Shown here: piece by piece, positions 54,061-63,100 of the stretch
How positions within the stretch are numbered: position 1 is the stretch's first letter
Layout of the letters: every line of letters starts with the position of its first letter
Source: Devosia sp. A16
GTDB taxonomy: Bacteria; Pseudomonadota; Alphaproteobacteria; Rhizobiales; Devosiaceae
Reading direction: 5' to 3'
Assembly: GCF_001402915.1 (NCBI RefSeq)
Contig: NZ_CP012945.1
Location: 2,891,501 to 2,955,500 of the forward strand
Length of the DNA: 64,000 bases
The notes under the pieces: generated by a model
Databases searched by the model: none
What the model was told of the DNA's origin: nothing
Seen by the model: the letters and a program-made list of their open reading frames with translations, nothing else
Translations under genes and position numbers: made by a program

Positions 54061-54969
54061 ATGTACGACGTCATCATCATCGGCGGCGGCTTTGCCGGCC
54101 TCGCTGCCGCCACGCAACTGGGCCGGGCCCGCCGCAACGTTCTGGTGCTCGATACCGGCAAGCCACGCAACCGCTTCGCCGCCCACGCGCACGGATTTCT
54201 CTCCCGGGATGGCGCCGCACCGAGCGAGCTTTTGGCCGAAGCCCGGCGCCAGCTCGAGACTTACGGCACCGTCGAAATCCGCAACGCCGAAGCCATCGCG
54301 GCGTCGGGCGAGCGCGACGTCTTCAGCATCGAGCTTGCCTCGCACCAGCAACTCGCTGCGCGCCGGCTGATCATCGCGCACGGCGTCACCGACGATACCG
54401 GCGGCATACCCGGGATGGCCGAATGCTGGGGCAGGACTGTGCTGCACTGCCCCTATTGCCATGGCTACGAGGTCGCCGACCGCCGCCTTGGCCTGATGCT
54501 GCGCGAGGGCGACATTCCGCACTTGGCTCGCTTCTTTTCGGAATGGACCCATGACCTGACGCTGTTCGCCAACGGCGCTCCGGTCGATCCGGTTGTCCGC
54601 GCCGCGCTCACGGACATGAAGGTGAAGCTGGTGGAAGAGGCCCTGGTGCGCTTCGATCACCGTGACGGCGTGCTGCAATCGGTGGTCACCACCGCCGGGT
54701 CAACGCCGCTCGACGCCATCTTCGTCCACGCCCCGATCCAGCTGGCGAGCAACATCGGCATCCAGCTCGGCTGCGAGACAAAGGCCGGCATGGCCGGCGA
54801 CTTCCTGCTGGTCGATCACCTGCAGCAGACCAGCATCGCGGGCGTCTATGCCGCCGGCGACGCGGCGCGGCCGATGCACAACATCAGCTTCGCGGTGGCC
54901 GATGGGGCAGGGGCGGGCGTCTTCGCCCACCAGTCGCTGGTGCCTACTTCAGCGGCCCCCGGAAGATGA
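54061..54969 (+). CDS. FAD-dependent thioredoxin-reductase-like oxidoreductase
   Basis: A 302-residue protein. The FAD motif IIIGGGFAGLAAATQLGRA begins at residue 6, a redox CPYC pair lies in HCPYCHGYE, and GVYAAGDAAR near the end contacts FAD. The NAD(P) binding region is shorter than in TrxB and lacks a clear GxGxxG, so electron donor and acceptor are uncertain. ATG 54061 directly precedes the flavin motif; an earlier ATG overlapping the aztD stop (TAATG) would add 22 unlikely residues. Confidence 0.8.
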   Translation: MYDVIIIGGGFAGLAAATQLGRARRNVLVLDTGKPRNRFAAHAHGFLSRDGAAPSELLAEARRQLETYGTVEIRNAEAIAASGERDVFSIELASHQQLAARRLIIAHGVTDDTGGIPGMAECWGRTVLHCPYCHGYEVADRRLGLMLREGDIPHLARFFSEWTHDLTLFANGAPVDPVVRAALTDMKVKLVEEALVRFDHRDGVLQSVVTTAGSTPLDAIFVHAPIQLASNIGIQLGCETKAGMAGDFLLVDHLQQTSIAGVYAAGDAARPMHNISFAVADGAGAGVFAHQSLVPTSAAPGR

Positions 54970-55300
54970 AGAACGCTCCGGCAAAGATCAGCCCGAAGCC
55001 GACGGCATGGTTCCAGGTGAGCTTTTCACCGAGGACGAACACCGCGAAGCCGGCGAACACCGTGAGGCTGATCACCTCCTGGATGGTCTTGAGCTCCGCC
55101 GCCGTGTAGGCGCCATAGCCGATGCGGTTGGCGGGCACCGCCAGCCAATACTCGACCAGGGCGATGCCCCAGCTGACCATCACCGCCACCCACATCGCCA
55201 TGTGCGGGAACTTGAGGTGCCCGTACCAGGCGACGGTCATGAACACGTTGGAGCCGATCAGTAAGAGGATCGGCATCACCGTCTGAAAGGTGAAGGGCAT
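54944..55300 (-). CDS. DUF486 family membrane protein
   Basis: A 118-residue protein with four hydrophobic segments and the DUF486 pattern LLIGSNVFMTVAWYGHLKF, ALVEYWLAVPANRIGY, QEVISLTVFAGFAVFVLGEKLTWNH and GFGLIFAGAFFIFRG. Small drug/metabolite exporter superfamily; substrate unknown. It converges with the oxidoreductase and overlaps its 3' end by 26 bases. Confidence 0.87.
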   Translation of the reverse strand: MPFTFQTVMPILLLIGSNVFMTVAWYGHLKFPHMAMWVAVMVSWGIALVEYWLAVPANRIGYGAYTAAELKTIQEVISLTVFAGFAVFVLGEKLTWNHAVGFGLIFAGAFFIFRGPLK

Positions 55301-55367
55301 CGGGGGACCGGGCGCGAATCAGTTGATCTTGTCCATTGATCGCGCCGCCTCGTGTTCATCGCAAGGC

Positions 55368-56561
55368 TCAGTTGGGCTTGATCAGCGGCGTGTCGTCGGC
55401 GCGGAAGGCGAACAGGTGCTCCTGCGCCTTCTGCCCGAGCGGCACGAACAGCGGCAGCACCAGGTCGCGCATCCGCCGCGCCAGCCAGCTCTGTGCCTTC
55501 TTGGGTGTGCCGCCCTGCCGGCCGAGGCGTACGGCCGCCTCCACCTGATCGCGTCGCAGGCCCTCGAAGCGGCTGAAAGCCCCCTCGGGCGTTGCCTCTG
55601 CTTCGAGACAGGCGGCCAGCACCAGGGCGTCCTCGAGCGCCATCGATGCGCCCTGGCCCGAGTGCGGGGTGACCGCATGGGCCGCGTCGCCGATCAGCAC
55701 CACGCGTCCCTTCGACCAGTATGGGAGGCTCGGCACGTCGTAATCGGGATAGATGCGGCTCACCTGCGGCGCGGCACCCGCAATGATCCGCCGGTTGACG
55801 GCCGGATCGCTGCGATGCAGCGCCTCGAAATAGCCGGGTGCCGCCTTGCGGTCGATCAGCTGTGCCTGCTTCTCGTCGGCGGGGAAGGTGTTGAACCAAT
55901 AGACCGGGCCACCCGGATCCTTGATGTAGCCGAAAAAGGCCCGCTGTCCGAACGTCATCAGCATCCGCCCGTCGGTGGGCGGCACATCCGCCACGTCCAC
56001 GATGCCGCCGCTGCCCAACAGGCCGTTGTAGACCGGCGACGGCAGCCCGGGCAGGGCCAGGCTGCGCACGCTGGAGCGCAGGCCATCGGCGCCCACCAGC
56101 ACATCGAAGCCATGCGTGACCCCGTCGCCGGTCGTCACCGCCACTTCGGTATCGAGGTTGGCCACCGCTCTCACCGGCATGTCGAAATGGATACGCATCC
56201 CTGCGGCGCGGGCCGCTTCGAGCAGGATGGCCCCCAGCGCACCGCGTCGGAGCGTCACCGAGGGCGCGCCGAACTGCGCCGTGTGGCGGGCGTAGTCGAT
56301 CGTGCCGAGGGCTTTGCCGTGTTCGTTGTGGAGCACGATGGCGCGGGTCTCGACGCCGCGTCGCAGCGCCTCTGCCGCGAGGCCCAGCCCGCGCAGCGCA
56401 TTGATGCCGTTGGGCGCGAGGGTCAGGAAGATCCCTTCATCGATCACCTGCTGCTCGCTGCGCCTCTCGAACACCACGGGGGAGAAACCCCGCTTGACCA
56501 ACGACAGGGCCAGGCCAAGTCCCGCCGAGCCTGCACCAACGATTCCGATACGAAGTTTCAT
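55368..56561 (-). CDS. FAD-dependent aromatic-type monooxygenase
   Basis: A 397-residue flavoprotein monooxygenase: GxGxxG FAD site IGIVGAGSAGLGLALSLVKRG, DG motif VLVGADGLRSSVRSL near 165 and GD motif VLIGDAAHAVTPHSGQGASMALEDALVLA near 285. It uses NAD(P)H and O2 to hydroxylate an aromatic or related compound. It is divergent from a MarR regulator that probably controls it. Confidence 0.88.
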   Translation of the reverse strand: MKLRIGIVGAGSAGLGLALSLVKRGFSPVVFERRSEQQVIDEGIFLTLAPNGINALRGLGLAAEALRRGVETRAIVLHNEHGKALGTIDYARHTAQFGAPSVTLRRGALGAILLEAARAAGMRIHFDMPVRAVANLDTEVAVTTGDGVTHGFDVLVGADGLRSSVRSLALPGLPSPVYNGLLGSGGIVDVADVPPTDGRMLMTFGQRAFFGYIKDPGGPVYWFNTFPADEKQAQLIDRKAAPGYFEALHRSDPAVNRRIIAGAAPQVSRIYPDYDVPSLPYWSKGRVVLIGDAAHAVTPHSGQGASMALEDALVLAACLEAEATPEGAFSRFEGLRRDQVEAAVRLGRQGGTPKKAQSWLARRMRDLVLPLFVPLGQKAQEHLFAFRADDTPLIKPN

Positions 56562-56628
56562 TCTTGCCTCACGCTGGACACGCCGCATATCATGCGTTCG
56601 TCTTATTATTCGATGGACATATAATTAG

Positions 56629-57108
56629 ATGGTCGAAGTATATTCGTCAAGCGACGACAAGGCGGAACTCGTTCAGCGCCTGGGCACGCTCATCGTGCGC
56701 TGGCAGGAGGCGACGCAGCGCTATGACGAGGAGGTGGGCGCCATCTTCCAGCTCGGCCCGGCCGAGCGGCTCTGCCTGAGCTTTCTGACCAGCGGCCCGC
56801 AGACCGCCAGTGCCATCGCGCGCGCTACCCGCCTGACCCCGGCGGCGGTCACCTCACTGGTCGACCGGCTCGAGGCTAGGGGTTACGTGCGGCGCAAGCC
56901 GGATCCGCTCGACCGACGGAAGGTTCTGGTGGAAGCGGCGGAGGCAAGCTTCGCCCTCATCGAAAAGGCCTATGCGCCTCTGGCGGCCGCCGGCGCCGAG
57001 GTTCTGTCGAAGCGCAGCTTGGAGCAGTTGCACCTGCTTACAGAGGTGATCGAAGAGGTTCTCGCCATCCAGAACCGGATGACTAAACAGCTCCAATCGG
57101 GGCCCTGA
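56629..57108 (+). CDS. MarR-family transcriptional regulator
   Basis: A 159-residue protein with a winged helix-turn-helix: FLTSGPQTASAIARATRLTPAAVTSLVDRLEARGYVRRKPDPLDRRKVLVE. Divergently placed to the FAD monooxygenase with a 67-base gap that is unusually AT-rich (TTATTATTCG, CATATAATTAG) and contains CGCAT-ATC-ATGCG, a candidate operator. The ligand is likely an aromatic compound related to the monooxygenase substrate. Confidence 0.87.
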   Translation: MVEVYSSSDDKAELVQRLGTLIVRWQEATQRYDEEVGAIFQLGPAERLCLSFLTSGPQTASAIARATRLTPAAVTSLVDRLEARGYVRRKPDPLDRRKVLVEAAEASFALIEKAYAPLAAAGAEVLSKRSLEQLHLLTEVIEEVLAIQNRMTKQLQSGP

Positions 57109-57196
57109 CGGTGTCCACCGGCGCCCAGCTTCTGCCGCAAGGCCTGCCCAGACTCAGCGCGTTCCGCTAGATTCGATGGAGCAACGGAGGTCGACG

Positions 57197-57796
57197 ATGC
57201 GCGTACTGGTCCTGTTTCCCCTGCTGCTGCTGGCGGCCCCGGCGCTGGCCGCCGATATCGTCTGCGAGGGACCTTTCGCAGCCGACAGTTCGGAGGCCCG
57301 GCTGATCGAAGCCTTCGGCAAGGACAACGTGGTGACCGGCGACGTGCCCGGCCCGGAGGGTTCGACCGTGCTGGCCACCACCATCTTCCCCAACGACCCC
57401 GCCAAGACCATCGAGGTCGGCTGGTGGGATGAGGAAAAGCACGAGCGCATCGCCTATTTCACCGTGCCGCCTGGTGACACCGCGCCGGGGGGCCTCAGGA
57501 AGGGGTTGACGGTCAAGCAAGTCGAGGCATTGAACGGCGGTCCGTTCCAGCTCTACGGCTTCTTCTGGGATTATGGCGGCGCCGCCAACTTCGAAGGCGG
57601 CAAGCTTGCCCCGCCAGAGGATGGCTGCTCGGTCAGCGTCCGCTTTGCCGTCGGCGATTATCCGGCCGATCTCAACGTCGACGCCATTTCCGGTGACATG
57701 CAGATCTCCTCGAGCGAGCCGCTGCTCGAACAGGTCGATGCGCGCGTCGACACCGTCACCGTCGGCTATCCCGACGCCGACGCGGTGGAAGATTGA
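57197..57796 (+). CDS. Secreted protein of unknown function, 199 aa
   Basis: A signal peptide (MRVLVLFPLLLLAAPALAA) precedes a domain with DIVCEGPFAADSSEARLIEAFG, TTIFPNDPAKTIEVGWWDEEKHERIAYFTV, GGLRKGLTVKQVEALNGGPFQLYGFFWDYGGAANFEGG. The layout resembles small periplasmic proteins that may bind or protect envelope components, but no family is recognised. GGAGG lies seven bases before the ATG. It precedes the cobalamin riboswitch. Confidence 0.7.
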   Translation: MRVLVLFPLLLLAAPALAADIVCEGPFAADSSEARLIEAFGKDNVVTGDVPGPEGSTVLATTIFPNDPAKTIEVGWWDEEKHERIAYFTVPPGDTAPGGLRKGLTVKQVEALNGGPFQLYGFFWDYGGAANFEGGKLAPPEDGCSVSVRFAVGDYPADLNVDAISGDMQISSSEPLLEQVDARVDTVTVGYPDADAVED

Positions 57797-57831
57797 CCGC
57801 GCCCCCTCGTCCGGCGTAACCATAGCCCCAC

Positions 57832-58025
57832 GTTGGTTCCTCGGACCCGTGTGGGCGAGGGGATCAAAAGGGAACACGGTGCGGCGTACCCATCAGGGAC
57901 CAAATCCGTGGCTGCCCCCGCAACTGTAAGCGGCGAGTGCCTCCGACTAAGCCACTGACTTCCCCGGGAAGTTGGGAAGGCCGGAGACCATGACGACCCG
58001 TGAGCCAGGAGACCTGCCAGCGTGC
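57832..58025 (+). promoter_or_regulatory. Cobalamin (B12) riboswitch
   Basis: The conserved core is present: GGGAACACGGTGC, AAATCCGTGGCTG, CCCCCGCAACTGTAAGCGG, GCCACTG, GGGAAGG and the B12 box GAGCCAGGAGACCTGCC near 58002-58018. It lies 46 bases upstream of cbtB, so adenosylcobalamin binding likely represses the cbtB-cbtA-cobW-cobN operon. Confidence 0.95.
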
Positions 58026-58070
58026 AACCGGGCGAGAGCCCACTTTCATCCGCACGGAGGGTGCAGGCTT

Positions 58071-58253
58071 ATGAATACTCAGGTCCGGACGGCGTCGGTC
58101 GTCCGTCTTTCTGTCTCGCAGCGGCTCATCGCAGGCGTTTTGGCATTGTTTCTCGGCCTCGTCCTCGTCGGCGGCGTCGGCTTTGCCAGCGACATGGCCA
58201 TCCACAATGGCGCGCATGACACGCGCCATGCGCTTGGCTTCCCCTGCCACTAA
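58071..58253 (+). CDS. cbtB: Cobalt transporter subunit CbtB
   Basis: A 60-residue protein with one transmembrane helix (LIAGVLALFLGLVLVGGVGF) and the metal-binding C-terminus IHNGAHDTRHALGFPCH typical of CbtB. With CbtA it forms a candidate cobalt uptake system feeding cobalamin synthesis. It is the first gene after the B12 riboswitch. Confidence 0.9.
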   Translation: MNTQVRTASVVRLSVSQRLIAGVLALFLGLVLVGGVGFASDMAIHNGAHDTRHALGFPCH

Positions 58254-58273
58254 GCACCCCCCGCGAGACATCG

Positions 58274-59041
58274 ATGAAACTCTTCCAGCGAATCTTCTTC
58301 GCTGCGGTCCTTGCTGGACTCGCAGCCGGCCTGGCCATGAGCGCCGTACAGCAATGGCGCGTCGCGCCGCTGATCCTCGCCGCCGAGGTGTTTGAAAGCG
58401 CCGCTCCTGAGGCACCGGCTGTCGCCGAGCACAGCCACGAAGTTGGCACGCCAGAACATGTCCATGAGGCCGCGGCGCCCGCGCATGAGCACGACGAGGA
58501 CGCCTGGGCACCGCAGGATGGCGCCGAGCGCATCTTCTACACGGTGCTCGCCAACCTCCTCGGCTCTATCGGTTTTGCCTTCGTACTGGCCGCCGTGTCG
58601 GTGCTTTCCGGCATCGAGATCACCGCCCGTAACGGCGTGATCTGGGGTATTGGCGGCTTTGTGGCCCTGCAGCTCGCGCCGGCCCTGGGCTTGCCACCTG
58701 AGCTCCCCGGCATGCCCGCCGCCGACCTGGTCGCCCGCCAGGTCTGGTGGATCGGCACGGCGCTCGCCACCGGCGCCGGCATGCTCGTCATTGCCAAGCT
58801 GCGCAACTGGACCGGCATCGTCCTTGCTGCGGTGCTGATCCTCGCGCCGCACGTCATTGGCGCGCCGCAACTCGCCGGTGACCACGCCAGCGCCGTTCCT
58901 GCCAACCTCGCCACCAGCTTTGCTGCGGCGTCTCTCGCCACCGGTGCGCTGTTCTGGCTGATCGTCGGGCCGCTGTTCGGCTGGCTCAACCAGCGCTTCG
59001 CCAGCTCCTCCGCCTTCGCCCTGAAAGGTGCCCACGCATGA
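58274..59041 (+). CDS. cbtA: Cobalt transporter CbtA
   Basis: A 255-residue membrane protein with about five helices. The periplasmic or cytoplasmic loop after helix 1 is His/Glu/Ala-rich (EHSHEVGTPEHVHEAAAPAHEHDED), a cobalt-binding feature. It overlaps cobW by four bases (ATGA). Confidence 0.9.
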   Translation: MKLFQRIFFAAVLAGLAAGLAMSAVQQWRVAPLILAAEVFESAAPEAPAVAEHSHEVGTPEHVHEAAAPAHEHDEDAWAPQDGAERIFYTVLANLLGSIGFAFVLAAVSVLSGIEITARNGVIWGIGGFVALQLAPALGLPPELPGMPAADLVARQVWWIGTALATGAGMLVIAKLRNWTGIVLAAVLILAPHVIGAPQLAGDHASAVPANLATSFAAASLATGALFWLIVGPLFGWLNQRFASSSAFALKGAHA

Positions 59042-60102
59042 CCGAACTCGCCAGTTCCAAAATCCCTGTCACCGTCATTACCGGCTTCCTCGGCGCCGGT
59101 AAGACCACGCTGGTTCGGCACCTGCTCGCCCATGCCAAGGGCAAGCGCATCGCGCTGATCATCAACGAGTTCGGCGAACTCGGCGTCGACAAGGAAATCC
59201 TCGCCGGCTGCGGCGACGAGACCTGCCGCGAAGAGGACATGATCGAGCTGAGCAACGGCTGTATCTGCTGCACCGTTGCCGACGAGTTCATTCCCACCAT
59301 GCAGGCGCTGCTTGAGCGCGAGGATCGGCCCGACCACATCGTCATCGAGACCTCCGGCCTGGCTTTGCCGCAGCCCCTGATCCGCGCCTTCAACTGGCCC
59401 GAGATCAAGTCCGAGGTGACCATCGACGGCGTCGTCACCGTTGCCGACGCCGCCGCGCTCAGCGAGGGCCGCTTCGCCAGTGACGAACAGGCAGTCGATG
59501 CACTGCGCTCGGCCGACGCCATGCTCGACCACGAAACCCCGCTCGGCGAGCTGTTCGAGGATCAGCTGATCGCCGCCGATATGGTGATCCTCAACAAGGC
59601 CGATCTCGTCACCGAAACCCAGCTCGACACCATCGAAACCCATCTCAAGGCCGAGATGCGCCCCGGCACCGGTGTCGTCCGGGCCCGCAACGGCCATGTC
59701 GACGTCGCGGCGCTGCTCGGCATGGGGCTCTCGACCGAAGACAATCTCGCCGGCCGCGAGAGCCATCACGAGCTCGAGCATGGCGGCGAGGGCCACGAGC
59801 ACGACGATTTCGACTCGTTCTCGGTCACGCTCGATGGCGTCAGCGGCAAGGATCACCTGCTCTCGACCATCGAACAGACGATCCGCGCCCATGATGTCCT
59901 CCGGCTCAAGGGCTTTGCCGCGCTGCCGGGTGCCCCGGCCCGCCTCGCCATCCAGGCGGTCGGCCCGCGCGTCACCGCCTATTTCGATCGGCCCTGGAAG
60001 CCGGGCGAAGCCCGCCAGACCGCGCTGGTGGTGATCGGCGAAAGCCCGCTCGACCGCGCCGCCATCGCCGCAAGCCTCGAGCAGGCGGCGGCTGCGGCTT
60101 AG
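59038..60102 (+). CDS. cobW: Cobalamin biosynthesis GTPase CobW
   Basis: A 354-residue G3E GTPase: P-loop GFLGAGKTTLVRHLL, zinc/cobalt motif GCICCTVADEF near 75, switch EINFG-type LIINEFGELGVD and NKADLV. A His/Glu-rich stretch near 245-260 follows. COG0523 proteins deliver metal; the place between cbtA and cobN supports cobalt delivery to the chelatase. Confidence 0.92.
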   Translation: MTELASSKIPVTVITGFLGAGKTTLVRHLLAHAKGKRIALIINEFGELGVDKEILAGCGDETCREEDMIELSNGCICCTVADEFIPTMQALLEREDRPDHIVIETSGLALPQPLIRAFNWPEIKSEVTIDGVVTVADAAALSEGRFASDEQAVDALRSADAMLDHETPLGELFEDQLIAADMVILNKADLVTETQLDTIETHLKAEMRPGTGVVRARNGHVDVAALLGMGLSTEDNLAGRESHHELEHGGEGHEHDDFDSFSVTLDGVSGKDHLLSTIEQTIRAHDVLRLKGFAALPGAPARLAIQAVGPRVTAYFDRPWKPGEARQTALVVIGESPLDRAAIAASLEQAAAAA

Positions 60103-60118
60103 CCGAAGCCATTCCCTT

Positions 60119-60159
60119 CCCCCTCTCCCCATGGGGAGAGGGCTGAGGCAAGGGGCGGG
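60119..60159. repeat. Palindromic repeat copy I
   Basis: CCCCCTCTCCCCATGGGGAG, AGGGCTGAGGCAAGGGGCGG lies between cobW and cobN and ends ten bases before the cobN ATG. Subtype without the small hairpin, somewhat decayed. Confidence 0.7.
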
Positions 60160-60168
60160 AGAGACCAG

Positions 60169-63100
60169 ATGCACCTTCTCGCCGCGCAGGCCGGAGCGCT
60201 GCAGCAGGAGGGCGAGGCCATCGACCTCGCCCAGACGCCCGGCGACATCGTCTTCGCGTCGGCCGCCGACAGCGAGCTGATGATGCTGGCCGCCGCGGCC
60301 GATCGGGCCGGAACGATCCAGGCGCGCGACAGCGGCCGAAACGCAACAGACCTGCGCCTCGCCAACCTCCTGCGGCTCAGCCACAACCTCTCGGTCGACC
60401 TCTGGCTCGACCAGACGGTGCAGCATGCGCAACTGGTAGTGGTCCGGCTGCTCGGCGGCCCGGCCTACTGGCAGTACGGCGTTGACGAACTGACGGCGCT
60501 GGCGTTGAGCGGCAGGATCCGGCTGGCGCTGCTTCCCGGCGATGCCAACCCGGACCCGATCCTCCAGCAACGCTCGACGATTCACCCCGAGGATTGGACC
60601 AGGCTGCACAGGCTGTTCACCGCCGGCGGCCCGGAAAACGCCGATGCGCTGCTGGCGGCCTTCACACAGATGGCGCAGTCGTCACCCTCCCCCTCGCGGG
60701 GAGGGTTCAAGGGTGGGGGGAGCCCCGCGCTCGAGCCCCGCATGTCAACGCCTAAACCCTTCCATCGTTTCGGCCTCTGGCACCCCGCGCAGGGCATGCT
60801 GGACGCACTCCCTGCCTCGCCCCATCCGCACGTGCCGATCCTGTTCTACCGGGCCGCGCTCGAGGGCGCCGGCACTGCCACACTCGAAGCCCTGATCGCC
60901 GAGCTCGAGGCCCAGTCCCTCAACCCCGTCCCGATCGTCGTATCGACGCTGAAGGAAGGCGCCTGCATCCGTTTCGTGCAGTCGGCCTTCGCCCAATACC
61001 CGCCCAGCGTCATCCTCAACCTCACCGGTTTCGCTCTCGGGCTCGACGGGCTCGACGACAAGCAGAACCCGTTTGTCGGCACCGATGCGCCGGTGATCCA
61101 GCTGCTGCAGGGCGGACGTCCCGAGGCGCAATGGGCCGCCGATGTCCAGGGGCTGACGGCAAAAGACCTCGCCATGCAGGTGGTGCTCCCCGAGCTCGAT
61201 GGACGCATCGGCATGCTGCTGGTCGGCCACAAGCACGACGCCGTCTGGCACGAACGCACCCAGTGCCCCCTCTCCGCCTACGCTCCCGACCACGACGGTA
61301 TCCGCCGCGCGGTCACCCTGGCGAAGAACTGGACCGTCCTGCGCTTGACCGTGCGCGCCGAGCGCCGCGTCGCACTGGTTCTCGCCAACTATCCGATCCG
61401 TGACGGACGGCTGGCGAACGGGGTCGGCTATGATGCGCCGCAGTCGACGGTGGAGATTCTCAGGGCCATGGAGGGGGCGGGGTATCGCTTCGGCCCCTCA
61501 CCCGGCGCTGCGCGCCACCCTCTCCCTCAAGGGGAGAGGGACGATGTGGCCCGATCTAGCCCCGGCCTTCCCTCTCCCCTTGAGGGAGAGGGTGCCTCGC
61601 GTAGCGAGGCGGGTGAGGGGCAGTTTCCCCGCACCGGCAACGACCTGATTGCCCTGCTCCAATCCGGCCCCACCAACGCCCATCCCGAGCGCGGCGAGGG
61701 CATCCCGTTTCCCGTCAAGCGCTACCGCGAGCTCTTCGCCGCGCTCCCGGGCAGCATCCAGGCCGAGGTCACTGCCCGCTGGGGCGACCCCGCTGCCGAC
61801 CCATTCGTGCGCGGAGATCACTTCCATCTTCCGGCCGTCCGCTTCGGCAATGCCGCCATCCTCGTCCAGCCGGCGCGCGGCTATCATCTCGACGAAACCG
61901 CCAGCTATCACGATCCGGATCTGGTGCCGCCGCACGGCTATCTCGCCGCCTATCTGTGGCTGCGGCACGACTTCGCTGCCCATGCGCTGATCCACAACGG
62001 CAAGCACGGCAATCTCGAATGGCTGCCGGGCAAGGCCACGGCGCTGGATGCCGCGTCCTATCCGGCGGCGCTCTGGGCCGAGCTGCCGCAGCTCTATCCG
62101 TTCATCGTCAACGACCCGGGCGAGGGCACGCAGGCCAAGCGCCGCACCGGCGCGGTGATCATCGACCACCTGGTGCCGCCGCTGACCCGGGCCGAAACCT
62201 ACGGCGCGCTGAAGGACCTCGAGGCGCTGCTCGACGAATATTATGCCGCTTCCGGCATGGATCGCCGCCGCCTGGCGGGCCTGCGCAGACGCATTCTCGA
62301 TTTCACCCGCGATATCAGGCTCGACCGCGACATCGGCCTCGTCGCCGACGAGTTTGAAACGCTCCGGCGCATCGACACCTTCCTCTGCGATCTCAAGGAA
62401 GCCCAGATTCGCGACGGCTTGCATGTGTTCGGCCAATCCCCCTCCGGCCGGCTGGAACGCGACCTGATCGTCGCGCTTGCCCGCGTGCCGCGCGGCGAGG
62501 GAGCCGGGGACGCGTCGCTGATCCGCGCCTTGGCCGACGATCTGAAACTGGGGTTCGATCCGCTGACGGCGGACCTCGGCGCGCCGTGGACCGGGCCTCT
62601 GCTTCCCTCCCTTCAAGGGGGAGGGGGGCTCGTCCGCACCGTCGGCGACGTGGTCGAGCATCTCGAGGGCCTCGCGGCAGAGCTTGTCGACGGCCGTCCA
62701 CCCGATCCCGATTGGCACGCCACTGCCGCCGTTCTCTCGACGATCGAGACCACTATCCGCCCCCGCCTCGCTGCATCCGGCCCCAACGAGATTGCATCGC
62801 TGCTCGTCGGCCTCGACGGCAAGTTCGTGCTACCCGGTCCGTCCGGCGCGCCGTCGCGCGGCCGGCTCGATGTGCTCCCGACCGGGCGCAACTTCTATTC
62901 GGTCGACATCCGCGCCGTGCCCACCCCGACGGCCTGGGAGCTTGGCCGGAAATCCGCCGAGAACCTGCTGGTCCGGCATTTTCAGGATCACGGCGCGCCG
63001 CTGCGCTCCCTGGCGCTCTCGGTCTGGGGTACCGCCAATATGCGCACCGGTGGCGACGACATCGCCCAGGCCCTCGCCTTCATCGGCGCCAGGCCGACCT

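Noticed and set aside
58537-60609. Open frame of 690 codons on the minus strand
   Set aside because: Antisense to cbtA, cobW and the start of cobN, which form a clear riboswitch-controlled operon.
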